Translations under genes and position numbers: made by a program
NCBI GenBank assembly: GCA_030523425.1
Contig: JAUNIP010000013.1
Span: 1 to 38,354 of the forward strand
Direction of reading: 5' to 3'
From: Coriobacteriia bacterium
Lineage (GTDB): Bacteria; Actinomycetota; Coriobacteriia; Coriobacteriales; Eggerthellaceae
DNA length: 38,354 nt
Shown here: piece after piece, positions 1-8,845 of the stretch
How the letters are laid out: each line of letters opens with the position of its first letter
How positions within the stretch are numbered: position 1 is the first letter of the stretch
Notes under the pieces: model-generated
Database searches by the model: none
The model's input: the letters and a program-made list of their open reading frames with translations, nothing else
Told to the model about the DNA's origin: nothing

Positions 1-155
1 CGCCGCACGAGGTCCATTACTCGACCACGTTGCAATTGATTTGAAGATTCAAGACCTAAAACGGAATACTCAAACACTCTCCACAACATTTTGGCCGCAT
101 TTTCCCATACCAGGTAACGCCCAGGGGGCAACAGGGGATGTGCGACCGGGGCGGC

Positions 156-767
156 TTATTCGCCAGTCAGCACTTCCTTGATGGCGGCCATCAACTGCGG
201 GTAGGTGTTGAACGCGGGCACGTCCGGGTTTTCCGCGATAATGGCTTCGGGCGCGTTCATGAGGAAGCCCGCCTTGGCAACCTTGATCATGGGCAGGTCG
301 TTGTGGCTGTCACCTGCGGCTATAACCTGGAAGCCTGTGCTTTCCAGGGCCCTCACGCTCACATATTTCGGGTTCTGCACGCGGTATTCGTAGTCGGTTA
401 CAAAGCCTTCGCCGTCAATAACCAACGCGTTGCAGAAGATGGTAGGCCATCCCAGCTTTTCCATCACGGGCTTGGCAAACTGGGTGAACGTGTCGGACAG
501 AATGACCACCTGCGTCAGCGTGCGCAGTTCGTCCAAAAATTCCTTGGCGCCCGGCAGGGGTTCCACTCCGGCTATAACCTTCTGGATGTCAGCAATGGTC
601 AGCCCGTGTTCGCGCAGGGTGGCGATGCGCATCTTCATCAGCTTGTCGTAGTCGGGCTCTTCGCGCGTGGTCACGCGCAGTTCAGGGATGTTGGCGGCGT
701 CGGCCACGGCAATCCAAATTTCAGGAACCAAGGTTCCTTCCAAGTCAAGGCACACAATATGTTGCAT
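156..767 (-). CDS. thrH: ThrH-type phosphoserine phosphatase / homoserine phosphotransferase
   Basis: HAD-superfamily hydrolase of 203 residues, matching the usual ThrH length. The start at 767 opens directly into MQHIVCLDLEGTLVPE, the family's N terminus; a longer reading from 815 adds 16 unrelated residues and is not preferred. HAD motif I is the DLEGTL form with Asp8 as the likely nucleophile, motif II is VILSDTF, and motif III/IV is AAGDSHNDLPM near residue 150. In this family the enzyme removes phosphate from phosphoserine and can pass it to homoserine, linking serine and threonine metabolism in the cytoplasm. It stands alone, transcribed away from nothing recognisable, with about 100 bases to the next gene upstream. 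Family assignment is strong; which activity dominates cannot be read from sequence. Confidence 0.88.
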   Translation of the reverse strand: MQHIVCLDLEGTLVPEIWIAVADAANIPELRVTTREEPDYDKLMKMRIATLREHGLTIADIQKVIAGVEPLPGAKEFLDELRTLTQVVILSDTFTQFAKPVMEKLGWPTIFCNALVIDGEGFVTDYEYRVQNPKYVSVRALESTGFQVIAAGDSHNDLPMIKVAKAGFLMNAPEAIIAENPDVPAFNTYPQLMAAIKEVLTGE

Positions 768-869
768 GATTTCGCTTCTTTCTGCTTCCCGTTTATTGCT
801 GTAGGCATTATGCAACCATACACCTGCGTTTGACCTACATTTCTGCGAAAGTTTACAAATGGGCGGTTG

Positions 870-1649
870 TTAGCAGGCAAAGACTACGTAGTCGTTCAGG
901 GTGCCGGTGCGGCCGTCGGCGCGGTAGCGGGCTGCCACGCGCGCCTGCGGGGCCACGGCTTCTACCAGCTGCGCCATGTCAGTGTCGGTGAAGCTGTGGC
1001 AGTAGCGGATGGCCTGCGTGCTGCCGTCAAAGCCCAGAAAGGCATCACCGGGGTCTAAGGCGGCGGGATTGAAGCCGGCTTCGGCTGCAGGCAGCGTCTT
1101 CGCGCGCAGGGATTCGTCTTCCAAAAAGCGCCAAAACGAAAGGGCCGCGAACCCGCCGGGGGCCACGCCTGCCAGCATGCGCCGCAGCAAGCGCAGGCGT
1201 GCCTGCTGGCCTGGCACGTGATGCATGAAGCCAAAGCATACGACCAGGTGCGCCGGTTGGAAGTCCCACGCGGCATCCCCCAGCAGGTCAAGCTGCTTGT
1301 GATCTAGCGGGCTGCGCAAGGTGCCCCAGGCTTCGAAACGCGCGCTGTCGGCCGTTTGGAAGGCAAAGCACGCTTGCGGGAAGCGCCGTTCCAGGAAGGT
1401 TTCGAAGCGCCAGTTGCCACAGGCCAGGTCGGTGACCACGCAGAGGGCTGGGTCGTTCAGGGCCGCAGGGCCCCCCGCGGGCGAAGAATTCCCCACAGCC
1501 GCGGGTTCCGCCTGCGGCAGGGGCACCACGCTTAGCAGCGTGTCCCACCCAGGCCAGCTGTTATGGCGCGTTTTCTCAAACCCGTGGGCCGTGGTTTCGT
1601 AGAAGCGCTGGTTCAAGGCGCGCAGGCGCGTGGCGGTTGCTTCGTCCAT
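870..1649 (-). CDS. Trm9/ALKBH8-like tRNA wobble-uridine methyltransferase (predicted)
   Basis: Class I SAM-dependent methyltransferase of 259 residues. The N terminus FYETTAHGFEKTRHNSWP matches the Trm9/ALKBH8 pattern (Y-n-A-x-x-F-x-x-TR-x-x-x-WP). The SAM loop is TDLACGNWRF. Further Trm9-like marks are the MHHV block, GGFAALSFWRF, and a C-terminal RYCHSFTDTD block resembling the RYYH-x-F-x-x-x-EL of eukaryotic Trm9. About 30 Ala/Pro-rich residues are inserted before the SAM motif. The ATG follows the elp3 stop with no gap, and the ribosome site (GGGAG) lies inside the end of elp3, so the two are translationally coupled. In eukaryotes Elp3 chemistry gives cm5U34 and Trm9 methylates it to mcm5U34; the coupling suggests the same here. 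Methyltransferase identity is firm; the Trm9 role is inference from motifs and context. Confidence 0.75.
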   Translation of the reverse strand: MDEATATRLRALNQRFYETTAHGFEKTRHNSWPGWDTLLSVVPLPQAEPAAVGNSSPAGGPAALNDPALCVVTDLACGNWRFETFLERRFPQACFAFQTADSARFEAWGTLRSPLDHKQLDLLGDAAWDFQPAHLVVCFGFMHHVPGQQARLRLLRRMLAGVAPGGFAALSFWRFLEDESLRAKTLPAAEAGFNPAALDPGDAFLGFDGSTQAIRYCHSFTDTDMAQLVEAVAPQARVAARYRADGRTGTLNDYVVFAC

Positions 1650-3479
1650 CTACAGCTCCCGCCGTTGGTACAGGCCCGCATCCGCAAAGCCTAACTTGCG
1701 GTAGTAGTCGCGCGTGCCCACGCTGCTGATAACGTTCACGCTGGCATATCCTGCTTCGGCAGCCAGTTCGCACGCCTTTTCCACCAGCGCGCGGCCCAAG
1801 CCCGCATGCTGGGCGCTGCCGTCGGTTTTATGCAGGCCCGCCACCGTGCCATACACGTGCACTTCGCGAATCATGGCCTGGCCAGGCGAAACAGGCAGCC
1901 CGGGCGTTTCGCGCACCGCCGTTTGACTTGGCAGCGAAAGCCGGCAAAACCCCGCCAGACGTCCGTTTGGCGCCACCCACTGCAGGAAACGCTCCTGGGA
2001 AACGGTGGTGTCGTACGGCAGCACCTGCAGGCTCAAGTCTTCCAGCGCCACGTCGCCTGTGCTCACTTCGCGTAGGCGTATTTCCTGGTAGCGCTCCCCC
2101 GTTTCGCGCACCGCCTGCTCCACCATCTGGCGCAGGTTCGTAAGCTTGTTGCCCACTAAAATGTCGCCAGCGCCTATGTCGCGGATCATGCGGCTGATGC
2201 GCGTGTAGGCCGGCGTGGCCAAGGTGTCGGCCACCAGCACGTCCATCAGCTCTTCGTAGGTGTAGGGCCTCCACGTGCCGTTCGCGTAGCACGCCTGCAG
2301 CCCCGTGCCTTTCACCAGCGCGCACGGATACAACTTCACCTCGTCCGGCAGAAACGCCGCTTCCCCCACCAGGCGCGCATAGTCCGCCTTGTCGGATTCC
2401 GGCGTGGCGCCTTTCAGGTTCAGCATGGTGTGCACGTGCGTCTTGAAACCGAACAGACGCAGCAGCGCGAAGGCGCGCTGCACATCCTGCACGCTGGCAC
2501 CGCGGTTGTTTTCCTGCAGAATGCGCTGGTCCAGGCTTTGGATGCCCATCTGCACCTTCGTGGCGCCCATACGGCGCAGCAGGGTAAGGCTTTCCGCGGA
2601 AATGGCATCCGGCCGCGTTTCCATGACCAGCCCCACCACCCTATGCGCCGCCTTCACGTTGGCCGCTTGCTGCGCTTCCAGCTGCTCCCACGTGCCCTGC
2701 TGCCACGCCGCCACGGCTTCCCAGGCGGTGCCCGGGCCATACAGCCCGCGCACGGCTTGGTTGTACGTCAGCGCGCCTTCGTCCACTTGGCGCTGCACGT
2801 CCGCCGCGGCGGCCGCCAGCGCTTCGGCGTCCTGCTGCACGCCCGCCTTCGCGTAACGCGCGCGCACAGCGCGGCAATTTTGGTCCCGACGCATGGCGCT
2901 TTCCTGGTTCAGCGCCTCAAACAGCCTGGTCACAAACCAGATTTGGTACTCGGGCAAGTAATCGCTCCACGTGCCGCCAAGTATTATCAGCTCCACTTTG
3001 TCGGTGGTGTGGCCCATGTGCGTAAGCGCGCGCAGGCGGCTGGCCACCTGCAGGTACGGGTCGAAGTAGTTGCGCTCGGCCCGCTGACAGGCGGGTTCGT
3101 TGGTCAGATAACTCTTCGGCATGCGCACGTCGTTGGGGCAGTACAGGCACGCGCTGCCGCAGGGCTGCGGCTTGGTGATTACGGTGATGGTGGCCACCCC
3201 GCTGGCCGTGCGACGCGGCTTCATGCGCAAAACCGCGGCAAGGGCGTCCTGCTCGGCGGGCGTTAGGGCCCACGTGCGCCACAGCGCCGTGTCTTCGGCT
3301 TTCTGACGCAGGTAGAATTCCACCACTTTCTTCTTGGAATGATGCTGCGCATCGGCGCATATGCCCTGGTTGTGGGCGCGGATAGTGCGCTCCACCACGG
3401 CCGCGTCCACGCACCCTTCGGCGCGCAAGTACGCAATTATGTCAGCAACAACGTGTTCCATATCCCCGAATGCTACCAC
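1650..3479 (-). CDS. elp3: Elp3, tRNA U34 carboxymethyl transferase (radical SAM + GNAT)
   Basis: 609-residue bacterial Elp3. It has the radical-SAM cluster Cys107, Cys111 and Cys114 in CGSACLYC, preceded by the basic N-terminal tRNA-binding region (HSKKKVVEFY) and followed by the long Elp3 insert around EPACQRAERNYFDPY. The C terminus (about residue 480 onward) is a GNAT acetyltransferase fold ending in GTRDYYRKLGF. The enzyme family uses acetyl-CoA and SAM radical chemistry to make cm5U at the tRNA wobble uridine. A GTG start at 3479 has GGAG eight bases upstream; an internal ATG at 3461 is the alternative. It is divergent from folC with only 33 bases between, and leads directly into the Trm9-like gene. 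Confidence 0.95.
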   Translation of the reverse strand: MVAFGDMEHVVADIIAYLRAEGCVDAAVVERTIRAHNQGICADAQHHSKKKVVEFYLRQKAEDTALWRTWALTPAEQDALAAVLRMKPRRTASGVATITVITKPQPCGSACLYCPNDVRMPKSYLTNEPACQRAERNYFDPYLQVASRLRALTHMGHTTDKVELIILGGTWSDYLPEYQIWFVTRLFEALNQESAMRRDQNCRAVRARYAKAGVQQDAEALAAAAADVQRQVDEGALTYNQAVRGLYGPGTAWEAVAAWQQGTWEQLEAQQAANVKAAHRVVGLVMETRPDAISAESLTLLRRMGATKVQMGIQSLDQRILQENNRGASVQDVQRAFALLRLFGFKTHVHTMLNLKGATPESDKADYARLVGEAAFLPDEVKLYPCALVKGTGLQACYANGTWRPYTYEELMDVLVADTLATPAYTRISRMIRDIGAGDILVGNKLTNLRQMVEQAVRETGERYQEIRLREVSTGDVALEDLSLQVLPYDTTVSQERFLQWVAPNGRLAGFCRLSLPSQTAVRETPGLPVSPGQAMIREVHVYGTVAGLHKTDGSAQHAGLGRALVEKACELAAEAGYASVNVISSVGTRDYYRKLGFADAGLYQRREL

Positions 3480-3499
3480 CTACCGCGCTCCAAACACGC

Positions 3500-3505
3500 T
3501 ACAAT
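3500..3505 (+). promoter_or_regulatory. Possible -10 box of folC, implying a leaderless mRNA
   Basis: TACAAT lies 7 bases before the folC ATG at 3513, so a transcript from it would start at or next to the start codon. No clear Shine-Dalgarno precedes the ATG, which fits a leaderless start. No good -35 was found, so this is tentative. Confidence 0.3.
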
Positions 3506-3512
3506 AAGCGCC

Positions 3513-4874
3513 ATGTTCGACCCTGTTGCATACATAAACACGCCCCGTTGGCAGTATTTGAGCCTGGGGCTTGAACGCATCACGCTGCTGCTAGACAAGC
3601 TGGGCAACCCGCAAGACAAGCTGAAGTTCGTGCATGTGGCCGGCACCAACGGCAAGGGATCGGTGTGCGCCTACCTGGCGCAGGTGCTGCAGGCCTCAGG
3701 CTACAAAACAGGCCTGTTCACCAGCCCCTACATCGAAAGCTTCGAAGAGCGTATCCGCGTGGACGGGCACAACATCGCGCCGGCGGCGCTGCGCGAAGCC
3801 ACGCTTGCCGTGAAAGAACACGCCAACGCTGTGGAAGCCGAAACCGGCGAACATCCCACCGAATTCGAACTGATGACCGCCGTGGCCTTCCTGCATTTCG
3901 CCCGCGTGGGCTGCCAAGTGGTGGTGGCCGAAGTGGGCCTGGGCGGCCGGCTGGATTCCACGAACGTGATTGCCGCACCCGAAGTAAGCGTGATTTCCCG
4001 CCTGGGGCTTGACCACACGGGCGTGCTGGGAAACACCCTGGAAGAAATTGCCGCCGAAAAGGCGGGCATCATCAAGCGCAGCTGCCCCGTGGTGTGCGCC
4101 CCGCAACAGCCTGCGGCGCTGGAAGTGGTCCAGCGCGTGGCCGCGCAGCAGGAAAGCCCGTGCGTGGTGGTGGATGCCAGCCAGCTGGAAGTGGGCCCCG
4201 TGGCGCTTGAGGGCACCGTGCGGCCCGTGGGCCCCACGCAACTTGAGCGCACCACGCTGCAAAACGCCGCGCTTTCGCGCCGCTTTTCCTACCGCGGCAC
4301 CTCCTACACCACGCGCCTGGCGGCCGCCTACCAGCCCGAAAACGCCGCCGTGGCGCTTGAGACGCTGGAAGTGCTACGCAGCCGCGGGTGGAACATCCCC
4401 GCTGCCGCTGAAGCCGCCGGCATTGCCGCCACCACGTGGCCCGGACGCTTCGAGCTTTTGCCCACCACGCCGTTGGCCCTGGTGGACGGCGGGCACAACC
4501 CCCAAGGCGCCCGCGCTCTGGCGCGTTCGCTGGGCGAAGTGCGGCCCCTGCTGCTGGGCAACGGCTGCTCCGGCCCGCTTGTGTTGCTGGTAGGCGTGCT
4601 GGCGGACAAAGACTACCCCGCCATGTTAGACGCCGTGTTGCCGCTGGCCAACGCCGTGGTGTGCACCCAACCGGAAAACCCGCGTGCCCTGCCTGCAGCA
4701 AAGCTGGCCCGCGCCGTGCAAGCCCGCACCTACGCACCGGTGGTGGTACGCGAAAGCGCAGCGCAGGCCGTAGACGCTGCCTGCCGCTTGACGTTCGACG
4801 ACGGCCTGGTGGTGGCCTTCGGCAGCCTGTACCAAGTGGGCGCCGTAAAGCAGGCCTTCCGGATGCGGGCCTAG
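3513..4874 (+). CDS. folC: Dihydrofolate / folylpolyglutamate synthase FolC
   Basis: 453-residue Mur-ligase-family enzyme that adds glutamate to dihydropteroate and to folates. The start at 3513 gives MFDPVAYINTPRW, a typical FolC beginning; reading further upstream would overlap the divergent elp3. The P-loop is AGTNGKGS at residues 43-50, followed by TSPYIESFEERI (folate loop), LGGRLDSTN, LGLDHTGVLG with the EKAGIIK block, and the C-terminal VDGGHNPQGA motif. It is one base from the next gene (stop 4872-4874, next ATG 4876), so the pair is an operon. No other folate genes are in the window. Confidence 0.95.
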   Translation: MFDPVAYINTPRWQYLSLGLERITLLLDKLGNPQDKLKFVHVAGTNGKGSVCAYLAQVLQASGYKTGLFTSPYIESFEERIRVDGHNIAPAALREATLAVKEHANAVEAETGEHPTEFELMTAVAFLHFARVGCQVVVAEVGLGGRLDSTNVIAAPEVSVISRLGLDHTGVLGNTLEEIAAEKAGIIKRSCPVVCAPQQPAALEVVQRVAAQQESPCVVVDASQLEVGPVALEGTVRPVGPTQLERTTLQNAALSRRFSYRGTSYTTRLAAAYQPENAAVALETLEVLRSRGWNIPAAAEAAGIAATTWPGRFELLPTTPLALVDGGHNPQGARALARSLGEVRPLLLGNGCSGPLVLLVGVLADKDYPAMLDAVLPLANAVVCTQPENPRALPAAKLARAVQARTYAPVVVRESAAQAVDAACRLTFDDGLVVAFGSLYQVGAVKQAFRMRA

Positions 4875-4875
4875 C

Positions 4876-5787
4876 ATGCTGCCGGATTTCTTCACGCAAG
4901 CCCTAGCGCTTGCTTACAGCGCCGAAGACGCCCAGCGCGTGATAGACGGCTGCCAGCAACGCCGCGCCGTTTCCCTGCGTGCGAACACCCTGAAATCGGA
5001 TGCTGCCGCCGTGGGCCAAGCCCTAAGCGCAGCCGGCCTTTCCTGGCAGTCCGTGCCCTGGTATACGGATGCCTTCCTGCTGGAAAACGCCCGCGAACGC
5101 GAGCTGTGGGACCTGCCTTTGTACCAGGAAGGGCACGTATACCTGCAGTCGCTCAGCTCCATGTTGCCGCCGCTGGTGTTAGCGCCTGCGCCCGGCACCG
5201 ACATCTTGGACATGTGCGCCGCCCCCGGCGGCAAGACCACGCAGATGGCGGCCTTAGGCGGCAAGCAGGCCCACATAACCGCGTGCGAAATGAACGGTCC
5301 CCGCGTGGAAAAGCTGGAATACAACCTATGCCGACAGGGCGCTTCCAACGTGACCGTGATGCGGCAAGACGCCCGCCGCCTGGACAGCTTTTTCAGCTTC
5401 GACGCCATTTTGGTGGACGCCCCCTGTTCGGGGTCGGGCACCCTGTTCGCGCAAGACCCCAAGCTGGCAAAACGCTTCACCCCGCAGCTTCTGCAGAAAA
5501 GCCAGAAGAACCAAGCGGCCTTGCTGACCAAGGCGCTTGAGCTGGTGAAACCCGGCGGCACCGTGGTGTATTCCACCTGCAGCGTGCTGCCCTGCGAAAA
5601 CGAAGACATCGTGAGCGCCTGCCTGAAAAAGGCCAACAAACGCGGCTTCTACCAGCTAGAACCCATCCAGTTGCCCGGCGCAGACTGCCTGCCGCTTCTG
5701 CCCTGCACCCTGCCGCAAGCCCTAACCCTGTGCCCCACCCCCACCTACGAAGGCTTCTTCGTGGCCAAGATTGTGCGCAAGGGGTAA
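4876..5787 (+). CDS. RsmB/NOP-family rRNA cytosine-C5 methyltransferase
   Basis: 303 residues. The SAM-binding motif is DMCAAPGGKT at 112-121. Two cysteines typical of m5C RNA methyltransferases are present: Cys184 in DAPCSGSG and Cys235 in STCSVLPCENE; the latter is the catalytic nucleophile in the family and the former releases the product. The N-terminal part (SLRANTLK) is the short RNA-binding pre-region, but the full NusB-like domain of RsmB is absent, so this is closer to the RsmF/NOP2 type. The substrate base in 16S rRNA cannot be told from sequence. It starts one base after the folC stop and is probably co-transcribed. Confidence 0.9.
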   Translation: MLPDFFTQALALAYSAEDAQRVIDGCQQRRAVSLRANTLKSDAAAVGQALSAAGLSWQSVPWYTDAFLLENARERELWDLPLYQEGHVYLQSLSSMLPPLVLAPAPGTDILDMCAAPGGKTTQMAALGGKQAHITACEMNGPRVEKLEYNLCRQGASNVTVMRQDARRLDSFFSFDAILVDAPCSGSGTLFAQDPKLAKRFTPQLLQKSQKNQAALLTKALELVKPGGTVVYSTCSVLPCENEDIVSACLKKANKRGFYQLEPIQLPGADCLPLLPCTLPQALTLCPTPTYEGFFVAKIVRKG

Positions 5788-5813
5788 TGTCCCCGTTCGC
5801 GCCGGCGTGTGGC

Positions 5814-7874
5814 TTATTCGCTCCTGTCGTAGGCTTGGTCGCCCACCAGGCTGGCATCGAAGCTCATGTCTTCGTCCATCATATGCAAGAAGTCCGCCAC
5901 CACTGCGGGATCGAACTGCGTGCCGGAACAGTCGCGCAATTCCTGAAGCGCCACTTCCTTAGGCGCGCCTTTGCGGTACACACGGTCGTGGGTCATGGCG
6001 TCGTATGTGTCCACCACCGCCAGGATGCGGCACATCAGCGGAATGTCAGCGCCCGCCAAGCCGTCAGGGTATCCTTGGCCGTCCCAGCGTTCGTGATGGT
6101 GCAAGATGCAGTCGGCTATCACGCTTAGCTCTTCGGATGCTTGGGCAATCATGTAGCCTTTGGTGGTATGGGACTTCATGATTTCCCATTCCTGATCGCT
6201 CAGCTTTCCCGGCTTGTTCAGAATCTCTAGCGGCACGCCCACCTTGCCGATGTCGTGCAAAAGGCACAGCAGCGCCAGCGAGCTGCGGTCCCAGTCGCTC
6301 ATGCCCAAGCGCTGCGCCATGCGGTCCGCCACGGCGCGGGTGCGGCGCACATGCGCTTCCGTTTCACCGTCGCTTTGCCGCTGCGTCATGGCCAAGCTGG
6401 AAAGCAGCGACGAATGGGCGGCGTCGAAATCAAGCATCTTGCGCAGCCGCAATGCCTCCACGGCCGTGCGCGCCGTTTGCAGCACCGAAGGCACGTCAGA
6501 ATCGTCCACCGCCAAAGCAGTTTGCACTTCCAGCCGCACATTGGCGAAAGCCGCATCACGCACTTCTGCGCGCACTGCCTTGGCGCATTCGCGCACCTGC
6601 TTTGGAGCGGCACCCAAGCATACGGCAACCAAGTTGGCTTCGTCGTGCCGCGTGAAATAGGTGCCCGGCGGAAAATGCTTCACCATGGCATCCGCCACCA
6701 CACGAATAGCCTCGTCGCCCAGGTCACGCCCCAGTTTTGCGTTCAAGTTTGCCAGGTTGTTCAAGTCGCACGCACATGCCACCACCGGGCGTTCCACGAT
6801 TCTGCCACGGCGCATGTCGAATTCCTGGTCAAACGCGTTTTTGGTATGGAACCCCGTCAGCAGGTCGATGCGCATAGTGGTATCAACCAGCACCAACATA
6901 GTGCCTAATACCCTGCTGCGATTGTCCTTCAGCACCTGATAGTCAACGCGATAGGTTTTCGCGGAGCCTTCGATATTCGGTTTGCACCGAAACGTGCAGT
7001 CCTCATTGGGGTTTTTAATATGTTCGCCCAGGCCGTATTCGTCCAAAAAGCGCCGCAGGCGGTAGTGGCGATTGCGTTTTTCTTCCGGCAACAGACGCTG
7101 CGCGTCGTTGTTGCTGATGGCATAGCGGCCTTCGTAGTCGAACAGAAACACCGCACGGCCCAGGTTGTCGAAGATGATTTCGTGCGTGGCCGCCAGCATG
7201 CGACGCGGCGCATCGAAAAACTCCGTCAAGTACAAATACACGCACATCACGCTGTAGAAGATGAGCGAGTAATCAAGCATAAAGGTGCGCGGGATGTACA
7301 AAAACAACGCGTTGACAAAAACGGTCACCAGCACACCGGCGATGGTGGCGAAATAGCGCCCGCGGAACACCGACGGCGCGTGTGCCACCTTCACCATAAT
7401 CACTACCATGCACACCACCACCAGCACATAGCATAAGCCCAAATGGCAGATGTACAAGAACTTGGGATTATAACTGTAATGGGCCAAGTGGTCAGGGTTA
7501 TACACGTACGAAATGGCTATTTCGTTGAAGGGATTCACCAGCAAGATGGTCACGTCCACGCACGCCAGCACCGCGAAAAGAGCCACAAGCCAAAAGCGAA
7601 CCTTGCTGCGCCACTGATCGGTCATGCTGAAGAAGTAGGCCAAGGTGAACACCAACATGATGTCGATAGAAGCGAAGTATATGCTGGAAGCCAGCGACAT
7701 AAGGAAGTAATCCGTGGCCACCACGCTGAACAAATACCCCAAGGCAACCAACATGGCGCAGGCTATGGCACAGGCCAGCAAGCGGCCGTCCCGGTCGCGC
7801 TGACGTGCAGACATCACCAAAGTGACGGCGTCTACCGCCGCGATAGCAACCGAAAAGAAGATGAACAATGTCAT
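5814..7874 (-). CDS. Membrane sensor with PAS, degenerate GGDEF and HD-GYP domains
   Basis: About 686 residues. The N terminus holds seven or so hydrophobic segments (7TM histidine-kinase-N-like), then a PAS-like region (FDNLGRAVFLFDYEGRYAIS), a GGDEF domain starting at DLLTGFHTKNAFDQEF, and a C-terminal HD-GYP domain. The cyclase signature is degenerate: RHDEA stands where GGDEF should be, so cyclase activity is unlikely. The HD-GYP part is intact, with LLHDIGKVGVP and HHERWDGQGYPDGL, so cleavage of cyclic di-GMP is expected. The ATG at 7874 has GGGAAAG upstream; a GTG at 7883 overlaps that site and is less likely. The signal sensed by the membrane part is unknown. Confidence 0.9.
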   Translation of the reverse strand: MTLFIFFSVAIAAVDAVTLVMSARQRDRDGRLLACAIACAMLVALGYLFSVVATDYFLMSLASSIYFASIDIMLVFTLAYFFSMTDQWRSKVRFWLVALFAVLACVDVTILLVNPFNEIAISYVYNPDHLAHYSYNPKFLYICHLGLCYVLVVVCMVVIMVKVAHAPSVFRGRYFATIAGVLVTVFVNALFLYIPRTFMLDYSLIFYSVMCVYLYLTEFFDAPRRMLAATHEIIFDNLGRAVFLFDYEGRYAISNNDAQRLLPEEKRNRHYRLRRFLDEYGLGEHIKNPNEDCTFRCKPNIEGSAKTYRVDYQVLKDNRSRVLGTMLVLVDTTMRIDLLTGFHTKNAFDQEFDMRRGRIVERPVVACACDLNNLANLNAKLGRDLGDEAIRVVADAMVKHFPPGTYFTRHDEANLVAVCLGAAPKQVRECAKAVRAEVRDAAFANVRLEVQTALAVDDSDVPSVLQTARTAVEALRLRKMLDFDAAHSSLLSSLAMTQRQSDGETEAHVRRTRAVADRMAQRLGMSDWDRSSLALLCLLHDIGKVGVPLEILNKPGKLSDQEWEIMKSHTTKGYMIAQASEELSVIADCILHHHERWDGQGYPDGLAGADIPLMCRILAVVDTYDAMTHDRVYRKGAPKEVALQELRDCSGTQFDPAVVADFLHMMDEDMSFDASLVGDQAYDRSE

Positions 7875-7951
7875 AGCTGCCACTTTCCCACGAAAGACAT
7901 GCAGGCATCATAGCGCTTTCGGGGCCTGCGCATCGCCGCAGGGCGTTATTT

Positions 7952-8665
7952 TTAGCCGAACAGTGCAAAGCCGTTGGCGCAGGCCTGCTGGGCCACTTCT
8001 TGCCCGCGCAGGGCCGCCACGGCGTCGAAGGCCGCTTGCAGGCCGTCGCCTTCGGGCGGGGCATCGGTTTCTAGCAGCAAGCGGTTTGCGGGAATGTCTT
8101 GCAGGTAGGCCCGGCCGCGCTTCGTGGACAGCAGGCGCTCCCCCACCGAAAACCAACAGCCTGCATCCAACGCTGCCAGCAGCGCGTCGTGCGGCCCGGA
8201 AAACCAATGGATGATGCAGGTGTTGTTCGCGGCCACCTGCGTACTGTGCAGCATGCCCAGCAGTTCCCCATATGCGCGCACGCAGTGCAGGGAAATCACC
8301 TTGTCGCCCGCGCGGGCGCAGGCGTACAGCACCTCCAGCAGCGCCTTGCACTGCTGCACCTGAGTGCCCACGTGCGCGGGTGCGAAGTCCAAGCCCACTT
8401 CGCCCACAAACGGCGCACCCGGCAGCAGCTCCAAGAAGCGCTGCACCTGCGCTTGCGCCTGAGCAGAGCTTTCAGCCAGCCACCAAGGGTGCAGCCCCAG
8501 GCCCACGCACACGCCGGGCAAGCCGCCCCAGCGCAACCGCGCGGCTTCAAAGCCCGTTGGCGTAACGGTGCAGGAAAACATTCCTTCGCCGCGGGACAGG
8601 GCGGCCTGCGCGTATGCGTCAGGCTGCTCCATAAGGTCTAGGTGCATATGGGCGTCAAACAGCAC
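7952..8665 (-). CDS. tatD: TatD-family metal-dependent hydrolase
   Basis: 237-residue amidohydrolase-fold protein of the TatD DNase family. Metal-site motifs are in order: FDAHMHLD at the N terminus, GLHPWW, GEVGLDF, SLHCVRA, IHWFSG and LLETDAP. The family is slightly longer (about 250-260), so the C terminus is short but no motif is missing. The GTG start at 8665 has a GGGGG site 8 bases upstream. It begins inside the remains of a nitroreductase gene (8655-8834), which suggests that the original upstream gene was cut and the TatD start now lies in its ruin. Confidence 0.85.
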   Translation of the reverse strand: MLFDAHMHLDLMEQPDAYAQAALSRGEGMFSCTVTPTGFEAARLRWGGLPGVCVGLGLHPWWLAESSAQAQAQVQRFLELLPGAPFVGEVGLDFAPAHVGTQVQQCKALLEVLYACARAGDKVISLHCVRAYGELLGMLHSTQVAANNTCIIHWFSGPHDALLAALDAGCWFSVGERLLSTKRGRAYLQDIPANRLLLETDAPPEGDGLQAAFDAVAALRGQEVAQQACANGFALFG

Positions 8666-8834
8666 GCAGGGTGCCCCCTACAGCAGAATGTCTTCCAAGG
8701 CGCGCTTGGTCGTTGCGCGTTGCCGCAGCGTAACGCGTGGTGTCTACTAAATCTTTCAGTACGTCGGCGCCGATGGGCTGATCCTGGTAGAACCGCCTAT
8801 AGCTGTGGCAGGTCTTCGCTAGTTCTTTAAGCAT
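8655..8834 (-). pseudogene. Nitroreductase N-terminal remnant
   Basis: A 59-codon frame with a good ribosome site (GGGGAG, 5 bases before ATG at 8834). It begins MLKELAKTCHSYRRFYQDQP and continues to a TRYAAATRNDQA stretch, the flavin-binding N terminus of nitroreductase-family proteins. After residue 47 the family similarity stops abruptly, giving RLGRHSAVGGTLRAV before TGA. A functional enzyme needs roughly 170 residues or more, so this is a 3'-truncated gene. Its last 11 bases overlap the tatD start. It could still be translated and couple translation to tatD. It lies directly downstream of the metal ATPase gene in the same direction. Confidence 0.65.
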
Positions 8835-8845
8835 GGAAGCTCCCC

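Noticed and set aside
1-155. Possible gene end at the left edge of the window
   Set aside because: No frame with recognisable protein sequence; treated as intergenic. The edge cut prevents more.
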